DNA of 43,845 bases, from the IMG/VR virus record IMGVR_UViG_3300028284_000016, positions 1 through 43,845 of that record; one strand, written 5' to 3'. This stretch comes from a virus. Made by a program: the position numbers and the translations under genes. Below are positions 25,820-34,546 of the stretch, piece after piece (within the stretch, counting starts at the first letter, position 1; each line of letters opens with the position of its first letter). The notes under the pieces are model-generated. The model was not told where the DNA came from. It saw nothing but the letters and a program-made list of their open reading frames with translations, and made no database searches.

Positions 25820-27397
25820 CTATTTTAATAACCAGGAGATGTCCTCTTGTTGACCTCGTCCATTATCAATAAGATACGGATTATTAATCGAACTACCAAC
25901 GTTTTGTATGATTGCTTTATTACGTGCATTCATATTACCAAATGAAGATAATTGAGCCCTAGCTAAGTCCATACCTTGTTGCTGTAAGCGTAGAGCTGTG
26001 TCTCTAACATATAGAGCGGTTGCAAAGGATATTATAAGGTCATCATTATATCTTGTCTGAGCTTGAGCTTTACCGTTCTTCCAAACAAATACTCTCATCT
26101 CTCCTGTAAGTCTTTTAGATTGAATAGTAACTGAGTGCTCTCTAATGTATTCAATCATTTTAGCAATTACCAAAGGACGTGTTCTCATTGACATTGTAAA
26201 GCCAGGAACTAATTTATCTCTTTCGTATTTGTTCATATAAGATTCTACTGTCTCCATGTTAGAAGTAGCACTGTAGTAAAGGTTCTTATATTCTCGCTCC
26301 ATTATCTGTTCTATAGTAGCCCATCCAATATTTGCGTTTTCACATACCAGTAATGCGTCGTTATATTCTGATGCTATTCCTACTAATACGTTACCGAAAT
26401 CTTTAGGTGATATCTTACCTTTATATTCTCCTACCTGTACACAGTTAGCTATATCCATAATATGGAATGCAGAATAATCCGTAGAATCCCCACGAGCTAC
26501 ATCGGCAACGACCATATAAGACTTAGTATAATCTACTCCCTCCCATATCCATAAGTTACCATCTACTCCTCTTCTCTCTAAAGGTTCTTTTAAGTACGAC
26601 TGTTCGTAGAATGCCATATCATCTGTATCAAATACAGTATCTCCAGAAGCTAAGAAATCACAATCACATTCCTGTCCTGCCATCTTAGGTCCTAAATCTC
26701 TATCTTGTTGAGCTCTCCATGATTCGTCTCTTTCTGGATGTACAGTCCAAGGTAGTCTTATAGGTAGAAAACTATTTTCTCCTGTCTCTGCTTTTTCCCA
26801 TGTCTGATGAAACCAGTTACCAATTCCGTTAGGAGTTGATAAAGCCATACATTGTCCACCCGTTGCTAAGGTTTGTTGTGCAGCTGTAAACGTCTCTTCA
26901 ATGTTATCAATAAAGGCTGCTTCATCGATAAGTAATAAAGATACTGCTTCTGATCGTGCTGCATCTGCGTTAGAAGATTTAGCTGTGATTTTAGATCCAT
27001 TTTTAAGTCTTAAAGATAGTTTGTTTTTTTCTACCGCTGGTAATTTTAACCATTTAGGTAGTTCATCATACATAAACATTGTCTTCGTAACTAAGTTACG
27101 TGCTGTTGCTTGTGTAGTTGCTAATGCCAAGACGTTTTTATCTTTATGAAACAACATTAACCAAAGTGAATAGCCAGCTGCTAAGGTAGAAATACCTAAC
27201 TGTCTAGACTTTAATGTGATAAGGAATTGATGATCTCTAAATAAATGTAATACTTTATCTTGAAATGGGTAAAGATTAAACAATATCCGTCCTCTAGTAG
27301 GATGCTGTATATAGCAATACTTCCTCATGAAGTATACCGGATCTTTAGCACACTTAATATACTCTTGTGCTATTATTTTCTTTATATTTTGAGCCAT
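25820..27397 (-). CDS. Terminase large subunit, T4 gp17-like
   Basis: About 525 residues from the ATG at 27397. An in-frame ATG at 27436 would add 13 residues but overlap the upstream gene by 32 bases, whereas 27397 lies 7 bases after that gene's stop and is preferred. The packaging ATPase has a Walker A-type LKSRQLGIST (62-71 of the short form) and Walker B LLLIDEAAFI (D158/E159). The nuclease domain begins with MVVADVARGDSTDYSAFHIMD, which supplies a metal-binding Asp, and continues with LVCENANIGWATIEQI. It cuts concatemeric DNA and drives it through the portal, whose gene follows directly. No gp16-like small subunit is recognisable upstream. Confidence 0.93.
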   Translation of the reverse strand: MAQNIKKIIAQEYIKCAKDPVYFMRKYCYIQHPTRGRILFNLYPFQDKVLHLFRDHQFLITLKSRQLGISTLAAGYSLWLMLFHKDKNVLALATTQATARNLVTKTMFMYDELPKWLKLPAVEKNKLSLRLKNGSKITAKSSNADAARSEAVSLLLIDEAAFIDNIEETFTAAQQTLATGGQCMALSTPNGIGNWFHQTWEKAETGENSFLPIRLPWTVHPERDESWRAQQDRDLGPKMAGQECDCDFLASGDTVFDTDDMAFYEQSYLKEPLERRGVDGNLWIWEGVDYTKSYMVVADVARGDSTDYSAFHIMDIANCVQVGEYKGKISPKDFGNVLVGIASEYNDALLVCENANIGWATIEQIMEREYKNLYYSATSNMETVESYMNKYERDKLVPGFTMSMRTRPLVIAKMIEYIREHSVTIQSKRLTGEMRVFVWKNGKAQAQTRYNDDLIISFATALYVRDTALRLQQQGMDLARAQLSSFGNMNARNKAIIQNVGSSINNPYLIDNGRGQQEDISWLLK

Positions 27398-27404
27398 AAC
27401 TTTT

Positions 27405-28481
27405 TTAGAATACGTACCACCATCTAGGTAGTCCATCTTTCATTTGTACTTTAATTTTCGTTCCAGCTAAATCTGATAGTGCATCTGCAGCTATTTTTAT
27501 GAATGAACCTGAACTATCGTCAAGAAATAGTACCTCTTCGAATTTATCTAATATAACGTATAAATCAATTACTTTCTTTCCAAATACTACTTCTAGCTTA
27601 TCTGCATCGATAGTGTTTCCACTTTTAAATGATGATAGATTAAAATCTGTAAAGTCAATACCTCTATATAGTCTCTTAATTATAGAGTCCATGATATCAA
27701 TTGCTGAATCTACTTTACTGCTGTCTACTGTAGCAACTGCTTCTAGTATTTTATTTAACCTATGGAATGGTCTATTACCTTTAGTCTGAACTTCGAGTTG
27801 TTGACCTACTAAGCTGCTAATTTCTTTAATAGCGTCTGCAATCATTACGCCTGCTGTTGCTTTGCTAAATTCAGCTTTTTGGCCCATTGGTATTGCTCCG
27901 CCGTTTTTAACTTCAATTCCTTTCTTTCCTACACCGACATCTCCATGAATTGGATCTCCATGTACATCTCCTACAAGAGTACAGAGTAAGACTTCTCCTT
28001 TACCAGTTGCAATATTACCCATTGATGGTTTAGTATTAAGTAGGTAAGAAATTGTCTCAGCAGATATAAATTTTTCGAATGCTGTCTTAAGGTTACCTGA
28101 GGCTCCTAAGCCGTCGTAGGTAATAGGTGTTCCTGTTATATAAGCGTGGAATTTCTGAATGTCTCCATTCTCTACAAATTCATTATATATTTGTTTACTT
28201 ATAGAAGTTACTGCTTTACCTTTTTTGTTTAGGTAATCCATTACTTCCTGTTTATAAGCTACTCCGGAAATACCGCTAAGTATGTTCTTGAGTTGTTGAG
28301 GTGTAAACTCTCCTATCTTAATAGCATTAATAACTTCATCTTTAGTAATTTGACCATCTGCTGCGCCTAATTCCTTTAAAAGAGATTCTAATATTGCTTT
28401 GTCTTCAGGATTGTTCATATCTGGAGTACCGTTTTTAGTTCTCCATGCCCACTCTGTATATAGTTTATCTGTAACGTTCAT
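27405..28481 (-). CDS. Putative PD-(D/E)XK-type nuclease-like protein upstream of terminase
   Basis: A 358-residue protein. The region GKGEVLLCTLVGDVHGDPIHGDVGV-GKKGIEVKNGGAIPMG (~160-200) has the spacing of a PD-(D/E)XK core: G-K-G-E, then D, then E-V-K-N. A similar G-K-G-E...I-E-[IV]-K-x-x-G-G pattern occurs in proteins of other marine T4-like phages. The N-terminal ~100 residues are helical with an EF-hand-like DGQITKDEV; the C-terminal half is helical. It sits immediately before the large terminase, where a small terminase could be expected, but I see no small-terminase features. Nuclease activity is an inference from the motif alone. Confidence 0.5.
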   Translation of the reverse strand: MNVTDKLYTEWAWRTKNGTPDMNNPEDKAILESLLKELGAADGQITKDEVINAIKIGEFTPQQLKNILSGISGVAYKQEVMDYLNKKGKAVTSISKQIYNEFVENGDIQKFHAYITGTPITYDGLGASGNLKTAFEKFISAETISYLLNTKPSMGNIATGKGEVLLCTLVGDVHGDPIHGDVGVGKKGIEVKNGGAIPMGQKAEFSKATAGVMIADAIKEISSLVGQQLEVQTKGNRPFHRLNKILEAVATVDSSKVDSAIDIMDSIIKRLYRGIDFTDFNLSSFKSGNTIDADKLEVVFGKKVIDLYVILDKFEEVLFLDDSSGSFIKIAADALSDLAGTKIKVQMKDGLPRWWYVF

Positions 28482-29566
28482 TATGCTTCTGGTTCTTCAG
28501 TTTCGTCTTCGAAATCAATTTCTTCTCCTCCTAAATCAGCTGGTGCTTCATCTCCTCCTCCGCCGTCTTCTGCTCCAAAGTCCTCTTCTCCACCTTCAGC
28601 TCCTCCATCTCCTCCAGGGAAGTCTCCTCCTCCACCTCCTCCGCCGCCGGAATCAGTATCAGGTGCTTCACCTTCTCCAGCTCCACTCATCGGTGCTTCT
28701 TTATAAAGGATAGATAGCTTATCAAGTGCTTGTTGGTACTCTGATATTACAGATAAAGAGTATCGTTTACCCATAATTTGAGCTTCGAAAGTTTTACCTG
28801 TCCACTTTAAGATATAGTCTTGTCCGTTTTTAAGGTTAACTCTAAATGAAGATGGTCTAGGTGAGATCCAATCAATAGAATCTACAAATTCTTTAAAATC
28901 TTCTGTCTGTAATTTTATTAAAGCTGCTTTAACAGTAGGAAATTTAGCTAATATAGTATCAGTAGAATCTTCTAAAACTGTCTCTGGTGCTGCATCTGTA
29001 TCTGGTTCTTCTTCTGGTGCTGGTGCTTCATCTTCTTCTGCTTCTTCTAATTGTTGCCAAAGAGACTCTTCTTTTAATAGTGATGTATGAGAGTAAATCA
29101 GTTCTACTGACTCGTTGATATCTTCAGATATTCTTCTCATTTTCATGAGTTCGTATTGATCTGGTCTCTCTATTCTTAAATACCTTTGTAGTTTTCTAAA
29201 GTTAGTCTTAATTAATTCAAAAAGCTCTCTAGCATTTTTATCTTGTCTAATATCTGGAGAGTTCATTAAGTTTCTAATGTCAGATATTAATGAAGTAAAG
29301 TTAGAGTATAACCCTTCAAATGAGGGTAATTTTACTACTGTATGACCTATATTACCTGTAGTTTTATCTACCGAAGTTGTCTTAAAGTATGTTTGCATAT
29401 CAGAAGATACGAAATCCTTTTCAGGCCATTTAGAAACTCCGTATCTTTTTTCGATACTATCTCTAAAGGCTTTTGGAAGTTCTTCTAAGCCATATGTGCC
29501 TTTCTCTTTCTCTTCTTCTCTTAGTTCAGAAAATGCTTCTAGTATAAGTTTCTCTAATTTATGCAT
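28481..29566 (-). CDS. Putative internal head protein with capsid-targeting-like leader (361 aa)
   Basis: The start MHKLEKLILEAFSE carries the shared leader with a candidate cut at ILE|A (E10). Further protease-type sites are INE|S (~153) and LEE|A (~174), which flank an acidic Pro/Ala/Glu linker. A folded middle domain (~205-300, FRVNLKNGQDYILKWTGKTFEAQIMGKRYSL) follows. The C-terminus is an acidic tail of polyglycine and Glu/Asp. No enzymatic motif is seen. It lies 3 bases after the 1126-residue gene and overlaps the next start by one base. It is best read as a processed, packaged core protein. Confidence 0.58.
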   Translation of the reverse strand: MHKLEKLILEAFSELREEEKEKGTYGLEELPKAFRDSIEKRYGVSKWPEKDFVSSDMQTYFKTTSVDKTTGNIGHTVVKLPSFEGLYSNFTSLISDIRNLMNSPDIRQDKNARELFELIKTNFRKLQRYLRIERPDQYELMKMRRISEDINESVELIYSHTSLLKEESLWQQLEEAEEDEAPAPEEEPDTDAAPETVLEDSTDTILAKFPTVKAALIKLQTEDFKEFVDSIDWISPRPSSFRVNLKNGQDYILKWTGKTFEAQIMGKRYSLSVISEYQQALDKLSILYKEAPMSGAGEGEAPDTDSGGGGGGGGDFPGGDGGAEGGEEDFGAEDGGGGDEAPADLGGEEIDFEDETEEPEA

Positions 29567-29569
29567 ATC

Positions 29570-32500
29570 TTATTTTTTAGGGCATCCAGAACTCTTCTTA
29601 TGAGTAGTTCCGCATCCGCCGCAATATGTTGCTTTATCTTCGTTTATATCAGCATCTAATTCAAACTTCTTAAATTTATCTACATCGTTGATATTTTTAA
29701 TATGAACTCTTTTGCCGTCTTTATCTAAACCGTATACTTTAGAACCATCATTTCCAGGCTTCTTAAGTTCTGCTTTTGCTCTACGTTTAGATACTGATGA
29801 AGACATTCCTAAATCTTGTCTAGTAGCTTCACTAACTCTTTTTCCTAATCCAGGTAAGTTTCTTAAGTCTTGTACGTACTCATCTGTTTTAACTAGAATA
29901 GTACCTAATACTTCTTTTTCTTCTTTATCACGTCTATCTGCTGCTTTCTTAGTAATCTTAAATAATGTAATTTTAGATACTCCAGGATTAAAGTCTGGGT
30001 CTGTATCTTTGAAGTTACTGTTATAGTATTGTGTTTGATGCATTCTATAGTATTCACCTTCATGCTCTAATTCATGGTATTGAACGTGAACAAACATTGG
30101 TGCATACTGTTTCATTCTAGCTTTGATACCACTCGCATCATGTTTCTTTAAAGCTTCAATTGCATTGTTTTCACTAGCTACTCCTTTAGGAAGTAAGTCG
30201 GCAAATATCTGCTTACCAAACATATCAGGCCCTCTTTTATTAGCATCGTCGATTAGTTCTGAACCTTTAAATGAATTGTCTGTAAATTCTTTTAGTATTT
30301 TATTTTCATTTACTCCATCAAAATCTCTTTGTTTCAAAGCTGCCATAATAGCATAAACAGCATCTTGCTCTTTATAGTCATACCTTTTAGCCATTGCTTT
30401 GATGAATTGAGCTACTTTTTTAGATACTTCTGGGTTAAGGCTTTCTTTTATGACTCCTTCATCGTAAGCATCTATCATATAAGCATCTCTCAATGCCTCT
30501 ATAACCTCTAATGCTGCTTCTTTAGTTGTAGTTCCGTCTTCATTAGCCATATCAGTAATTACTCTTACGATAGTGTCTAAATCTCCTCTTCCTTCTTTAA
30601 CTGTAGATTCGTTATATTCATCATCACCAAAGTAAAATCCTAAATTTTCTAATTCTTCATTATCGTACTCTTGTGATAGTTTCTGTTGGAAATCAGATAT
30701 TCCTCCGATCCATTCCATTATTACTTCTACACAGCCAGGATTATCTTCTATAAATTCATCAAATCCTTGTCTGTACCCTATAGCTCCGAATATTTCATCT
30801 AAGTCTCTAGAAGCAGATTCATTGATTGATAATTCTTGATCTCTTCCTGAGCCTGATACTTTATCATCTAATGCTTTTTCTAACTTTTTCTTAGTTATAG
30901 TTAGAGTTTTTAATTGGTCGACTACTGATTTGTCTCCTGCTTTATATTTTTTAGCAAGATCTTTCATTATGCTAATTGTCTGGTCGTAAGATTTTTGTAT
31001 CTTATTTAGAGAAACTTCACTAACAGATTCTAAAGCTAGCTGATCCATAGCAGGTTGCTTTTCATTAGAGTCTAAATAGTGGTATGCTGCTGACATATAC
31101 TCTCTAGCTAAGACTAGTTTCTTTTGCCACCAATGTGGAAAGTCTACTTCACCGTCTTGTTTGTCGTATTTGTCTAGTTTTTTATATAGCTTAGCTGAAT
31201 ACTCTGCTGTTTCCATAGCAGATGATTTTAACATACTAGGCTCATCGTCTTGATGACCCACATCTAAATCTCCTTCACCAGTAGGTGTACCGTCTAACTC
31301 TTCTGATTCCTCTAAATCATTATTTAAGTAGTCATCTTCTTCTCTTCGATAGTCTTCATAATCTGTTTGATCACTCCCTTTTGCAGCGTCTAGTAAATCT
31401 CCTAGCGTTTCATCATTTTCCATTTCTGGGTTATTTAAAGTAACAGCGTTAGGGTGAGTATCTCCTCTTCCTACATGAAGTTCGTAATCTTGTTCTGAGT
31501 AATTAGTTTTTAAGTAGTGTACTACGTACTCTATTTCATCTAAGTCAAATCCGAAAGTAAATAAACTGTCATCATCAAAACTTTCATTAGCTTTACCGAC
31601 AGCTGTATCGTAATCCATAGATTTTCTGCCTCTTGCTTTTTCAAGTGCAGTATCTATCTTGTTTAACATGTCTCCATATTTGTCAGCGATAGGTCCTCCT
31701 TGTGGTTCTGCCTCTTGCTCCATGTCTCTCATCACTTGAGCTCTTTTAGCTTCAAGTTTATCTATGATTGCTTTTACCTTAGGAGAGGTACCGGTATTCT
31801 TTTTATAGTTTGGATTAATTTTTAATCCAGCTTTTTTTATTTTATCAAGCTGTTTCATTTGTCTTCCGTGTTGGTTAATGCTACGAATCTTCATAGCCCA
31901 ATCGCTATTGTCTGCTTCTTCACTCATTACTTTACCGTAACGTGAATTTGAAGTGAGAGTTAAAGATTCTGCTAATTCATCCATATCATCTACATCATGA
32001 CTCATTCCAGTCATTTCTATATCGTTGGCTCTTAAGTCCATTACTACATCGTATAGGAATGATTCCGGATTCTCATCTGGTTCTTGATAGAATTCTGAGT
32101 CTTGATTTTCTGAGTCATCATACATATCGTCAAACCCATCTTCATGTCTAAAGTTAAAATAAACGATAACGTTTCCGTCTCCGTCATTATCAACTATATC
32201 CATCTTAACATAAGTTGGGTCAATATTAGAATTTAAAATATCCATTGCCTTCTTATATTGATGGCTAGGAAATTTAATATATGTAGTTTGGTGAGGTGCT
32301 TCGTTTACTTCTGATTCTCGTAGATTAGCTTTGATTGCTCTTTGAATATTTCCTGCTACTACATCAACATGTAGGATAGCTTCTCCTGAAGGTTGTACTC
32401 CTACTTGCCCTACCATTTTATCAAAGTCTTCATTTTTTAAGTGAAGCCTGTCTTCTTTATCTATAATAAATTCATATATAGACTCTTTACCGTTTTTAAA

Positions 32501-32950
32501 TTCTACGAAGATTTCAAATTTACCCGGTACTATTCGTTTAGCTTTAGAAGAAGATATTCCTTCCCCCATATTCTTTAAAGCTTTAAGAGTTGCCTCTCCT
32601 GCTTTTTTAGCTATAGCCTTTGTTTGTTCCATAGAGATCTGTATATTCTCTTGGATAGTTTCTTTAATTTTTTTTCCTTTAGCAGTCTTAATAGAATCTA
32701 TATCTGTGTTGTTCTTAAGATCTCTAAGTTCTTGTTCATCCTCATAGGAGATAGCTGTTTTGTTGACAAAGGCTGTCTTTTCTTGTTCAAGTACCATTAA
32801 TTGGTTTGAAAGTTCTTCTTTCATTACTTGTAATTGGTTAATAGCTGCAGGTACTTGAGCTTGCGGTAAGGAAGCGTAGTTACCGTTCTGTAGTGCGGAC
32901 AAGGAACGTTCGCACTTACCTAGCTTATCTTTAATTTCTTCGTAGGTCAT
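29570..32950 (-). CDS. Very large putative internal/core polyprotein (1126 aa)
   Basis: No whole-length family recognised. The N-terminal ~150 residues are coiled coil. Several globular segments follow, separated by acidic linkers and (I/L)-x-E sites with small residues after them: LRE|S, LAE|S, LEE|S, INE|S, IKE|S and LKE|F. One segment holds a DNDGDGN acidic loop. The region around HVQYHELEHEGEYYRMHQTQYYNSNF near the end is rich in His/Glu. The last residues CGGCGTTHKKSSGCPKK form a Zn-ribbon-like tail. With the nearby protease, this looks like a head-internal protein cut into pieces. A CTATTTAT element lies 35 bases upstream. Confidence 0.55.
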   Translation of the reverse strand: MTYEEIKDKLGKCERSLSALQNGNYASLPQAQVPAAINQLQVMKEELSNQLMVLEQEKTAFVNKTAISYEDEQELRDLKNNTDIDSIKTAKGKKIKETIQENIQISMEQTKAIAKKAGEATLKALKNMGEGISSSKAKRIVPGKFEIFVEFKNGKESIYEFIIDKEDRLHLKNEDFDKMVGQVGVQPSGEAILHVDVVAGNIQRAIKANLRESEVNEAPHQTTYIKFPSHQYKKAMDILNSNIDPTYVKMDIVDNDGDGNVIVYFNFRHEDGFDDMYDDSENQDSEFYQEPDENPESFLYDVVMDLRANDIEMTGMSHDVDDMDELAESLTLTSNSRYGKVMSEEADNSDWAMKIRSINQHGRQMKQLDKIKKAGLKINPNYKKNTGTSPKVKAIIDKLEAKRAQVMRDMEQEAEPQGGPIADKYGDMLNKIDTALEKARGRKSMDYDTAVGKANESFDDDSLFTFGFDLDEIEYVVHYLKTNYSEQDYELHVGRGDTHPNAVTLNNPEMENDETLGDLLDAAKGSDQTDYEDYRREEDDYLNNDLEESEELDGTPTGEGDLDVGHQDDEPSMLKSSAMETAEYSAKLYKKLDKYDKQDGEVDFPHWWQKKLVLAREYMSAAYHYLDSNEKQPAMDQLALESVSEVSLNKIQKSYDQTISIMKDLAKKYKAGDKSVVDQLKTLTITKKKLEKALDDKVSGSGRDQELSINESASRDLDEIFGAIGYRQGFDEFIEDNPGCVEVIMEWIGGISDFQQKLSQEYDNEELENLGFYFGDDEYNESTVKEGRGDLDTIVRVITDMANEDGTTTKEAALEVIEALRDAYMIDAYDEGVIKESLNPEVSKKVAQFIKAMAKRYDYKEQDAVYAIMAALKQRDFDGVNENKILKEFTDNSFKGSELIDDANKRGPDMFGKQIFADLLPKGVASENNAIEALKKHDASGIKARMKQYAPMFVHVQYHELEHEGEYYRMHQTQYYNSNFKDTDPDFNPGVSKITLFKITKKAADRRDKEEKEVLGTILVKTDEYVQDLRNLPGLGKRVSEATRQDLGMSSSVSKRRAKAELKKPGNDGSKVYGLDKDGKRVHIKNINDVDKFKKFELDADINEDKATYCGGCGTTHKKSSGCPKK

Positions 32951-32977
32951 AGTTGTATTGTTATATACGTATATATT

Positions 32978-32985
32978 ATAAATAG
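32978..32985 (-). promoter_or_regulatory. CTATTTAT-family element
   Basis: The coding strand reads TTATCTATTTATAATATATACG, 35 bases before the ATG of the 1126-residue protein, in the 74-base gap after the holin-like gene. Confidence 0.48.
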
Positions 32986-33024
32986 ATAACTCTTATGGAA
33001 TTACCTATCTTTGTGTATTCTATC

Positions 33025-33384
33025 CTATTTAAAAGGTAATGGTACATTAAATACCATCTTAAGAGCCATAGCAATTAAAGTTCCAAATATAATCCATAAA
33101 GCTCTGGTGACTCCTTCTTTCCATCTTTTGAGGTTTTCTATCTCTCTAAAATTATCTTCAAACTCTTTCTTTTCAGATTGGAGTCCTACTCTAAATTCTG
33201 TGTTTTTATTTGTATTAACAATCACACCATCTTCAGGATTTAATAAAGTGTATTTTAAGTCCGACATATCCTCTTTCATGCCCTCAATATCTTTCTGCAT
33301 CTGCTTCAGCTCGCCGTTAGGCATATGAGTTTTAATGTGTTTTAATTCGTGCAGAACATTTTCTAGTAAATCCTTTTGTGTCAT
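33025..33384 (-). CDS. Holin-like / XhlA-type single-pass membrane protein
   Basis: A 119-residue protein. It has an N-terminal coiled coil (LHELKHIKTHM...MQKDIEGMKEDMSDLKYTLL) and a second coiled segment (EKKEFEDNFREIENLKRWKEG). One C-terminal membrane helix, ALWIIFGTLIAMALKMVF, starts at about residue 94 with a short tail. This layout is that of XhlA-like haemolysin/holin accessory proteins and of some phage membrane proteins. No endolysin gene is visible beside it, so the lysis role is tentative; it may instead be a membrane anchor. A CTATTTAT element lies 39 bases upstream. Confidence 0.5.
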   Translation of the reverse strand: MTQKDLLENVLHELKHIKTHMPNGELKQMQKDIEGMKEDMSDLKYTLLNPEDGVIVNTNKNTEFRVGLQSEKKEFEDNFREIENLKRWKEGVTRALWIIFGTLIAMALKMVFNVPLPFK

Positions 33385-33415
33385 TTGGAAACGTTTAGAA
33401 TAAAATTGATTTATA

Positions 33416-33423
33416 ATAAATAG
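33416..33423 (-). promoter_or_regulatory. CTATTTAT-family element
   Basis: The coding strand reads TGGCTATTTATTATAAATC, 39 bases before the ATG at 33384, directly after the stop of the Zn-ribbon gene. Confidence 0.46.
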
Positions 33424-33426
33424 CCA

Positions 33427-34005
33427 CTAAATTTCAGTACGTAAATTTTTAAGGTACCCTTTCATTTCTTTCATGACCTTCTCTTTATATGCTTGTGGCA
33501 TATCATTCCAATCTTCTACATCTCCTGCTTCTGTTACATATGAACTAGTGCCTTCCATAGCTTCCAATACATAGGCTTCCATGTCATTAGCAAATGCTTT
33601 TAAGTTACCTTGTAGCATTCTCTTTTCATATTGATCGTACAGCCCTACCTTCTTTAAGGTTGCTTCCATAAGTACGGTACATGGGTCAAAACAAAAACCA
33701 TGTATCTTATACATCTTTTTTGCTAAGTGGTGTTTCATTTCACCTCCACAGTTAGGACAAGATAGGGGTACCCTAACAGATTTTTTAGCTTCGTCTAGCT
33801 TGGTAATATTCTGTTTAAGTCCGTCTTTGATAGTCCACTGTTTACCATTCTCTTCCCAAATGTCTCCTTCTGAGTATCTTATCTGTTGTTTTTGGTATCC
33901 GGTTTGTTGCTTTGTAGAAGAAGTAAAGTCCTTATTGACTATGTTTCTTACTCTTTGTACATCGCTTTGCTTAAACTCTTTCTTTAGTAAACTTTCGTTA
34001 CTCAT
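33427..34005 (-). CDS. Zn-ribbon protein of unknown function (192 aa)
   Basis: The centre contains LSCPNCGGEMKHHLAKKMYKIHGFCFDPC, a C-x2-C...C-x3-C metal site with extra His residues. Gln/Lys-rich polar segments precede it and a helical, acidic C-terminus follows (NDMEAYVLEAMEG, VMKEMKGYLKNL). Proteins with this C-P-x-C-x-G...K-K-M-x-x-x-H pattern are found in marine T4-like genomes next to structural genes. No catalytic residues are evident, so it may bind nucleic acid or another phage protein. It overlaps the HAD gene by 8 bases. Confidence 0.58.
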   Translation of the reverse strand: MSNESLLKKEFKQSDVQRVRNIVNKDFTSSTKQQTGYQKQQIRYSEGDIWEENGKQWTIKDGLKQNITKLDEAKKSVRVPLSCPNCGGEMKHHLAKKMYKIHGFCFDPCTVLMEATLKKVGLYDQYEKRMLQGNLKAFANDMEAYVLEAMEGTSSYVTEAGDVEDWNDMPQAYKEKVMKEMKGYLKNLRTEI

Positions 34006-34546
34006 AACCTAGCTCTTTTAATTTTTCGATAACATGATTCACATCACCGTTTTTACATCTTATTGCTATTCCTCCTTTTGCAGCCCACTCATCTATATTA
34101 GACGGTTTGTCGTCTATAAGAATAGAATTCTCGTTTGCATACCTTTGCTTTGCTTTTGAATATGCAAAGATGACTTTTGGTTTAGGGTTAACATTATTCT
34201 TAACCCAAAGGTTTTTCCCGAGTCTAGAGTTGTTATGTCTAGAGGGAGAAGTAAGTAAATCAGGTTGATATGGTTTAATAAAATCCCAAAGCTGTTGTCC
34301 AGCTGGCATCCAATCCATTCCTACCCAAAATTTAACTCCTACTGTATTATCTATTAACTCCCAGAATGCTGGTGTTCCTTTTTCTTTTTCGTATACTTGG
34401 GGATTCATCCCCGTATAGTGTTCAAATCTACTTTCAAAATCTGTTAGTACTCCATCCATATCACAATAGATCTTATACGGAGGTACTTCTTTTTTCTCTG
34501 CTAAAGGGTAAGCCTCTAGCAATTCTACTAAACTTTTTTGTTTCAT
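33998..34546 (-). CDS. HAD-superfamily phosphatase / 5'(3')-deoxyribonucleotidase-like
   Basis: A 182-residue protein. HAD motif I is YCDMDGVLTDF (D29, D31), motif II is LLTSPSRH, and the motif III/IV region is ENSILIDDKPSNIDEWAAKGGIAI. The layout matches the small 5'(3')-deoxyribonucleotidase-like HADs that dephosphorylate (deoxy)nucleotides. An N-terminal extension, MKQKSLVELLEAYPLAEKKE, precedes the fold and has an (I/L)-x-E site (LLE|A at 9-11), so the enzyme might be packaged and trimmed like other leader-bearing proteins here. It overlaps the nucleotidyltransferase gene by four bases. Confidence 0.75.
   Translation of the reverse strand: MKQKSLVELLEAYPLAEKKEVPPYKIYCDMDGVLTDFESRFEHYTGMNPQVYEKEKGTPAFWELIDNTVGVKFWVGMDWMPAGQQLWDFIKPYQPDLLTSPSRHNNSRLGKNLWVKNNVNPKPKVIFAYSKAKQRYANENSILIDDKPSNIDEWAAKGGIAIRCKNGDVNHVIEKLKELGYE

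Noticed and set aside
25820-27436. Longer terminase start at 27436
   Set aside because: It needs a 32-base overlap with the upstream gene; the in-frame ATG at 27397 is 7 bases after that gene's stop and keeps the whole ATPase domain.
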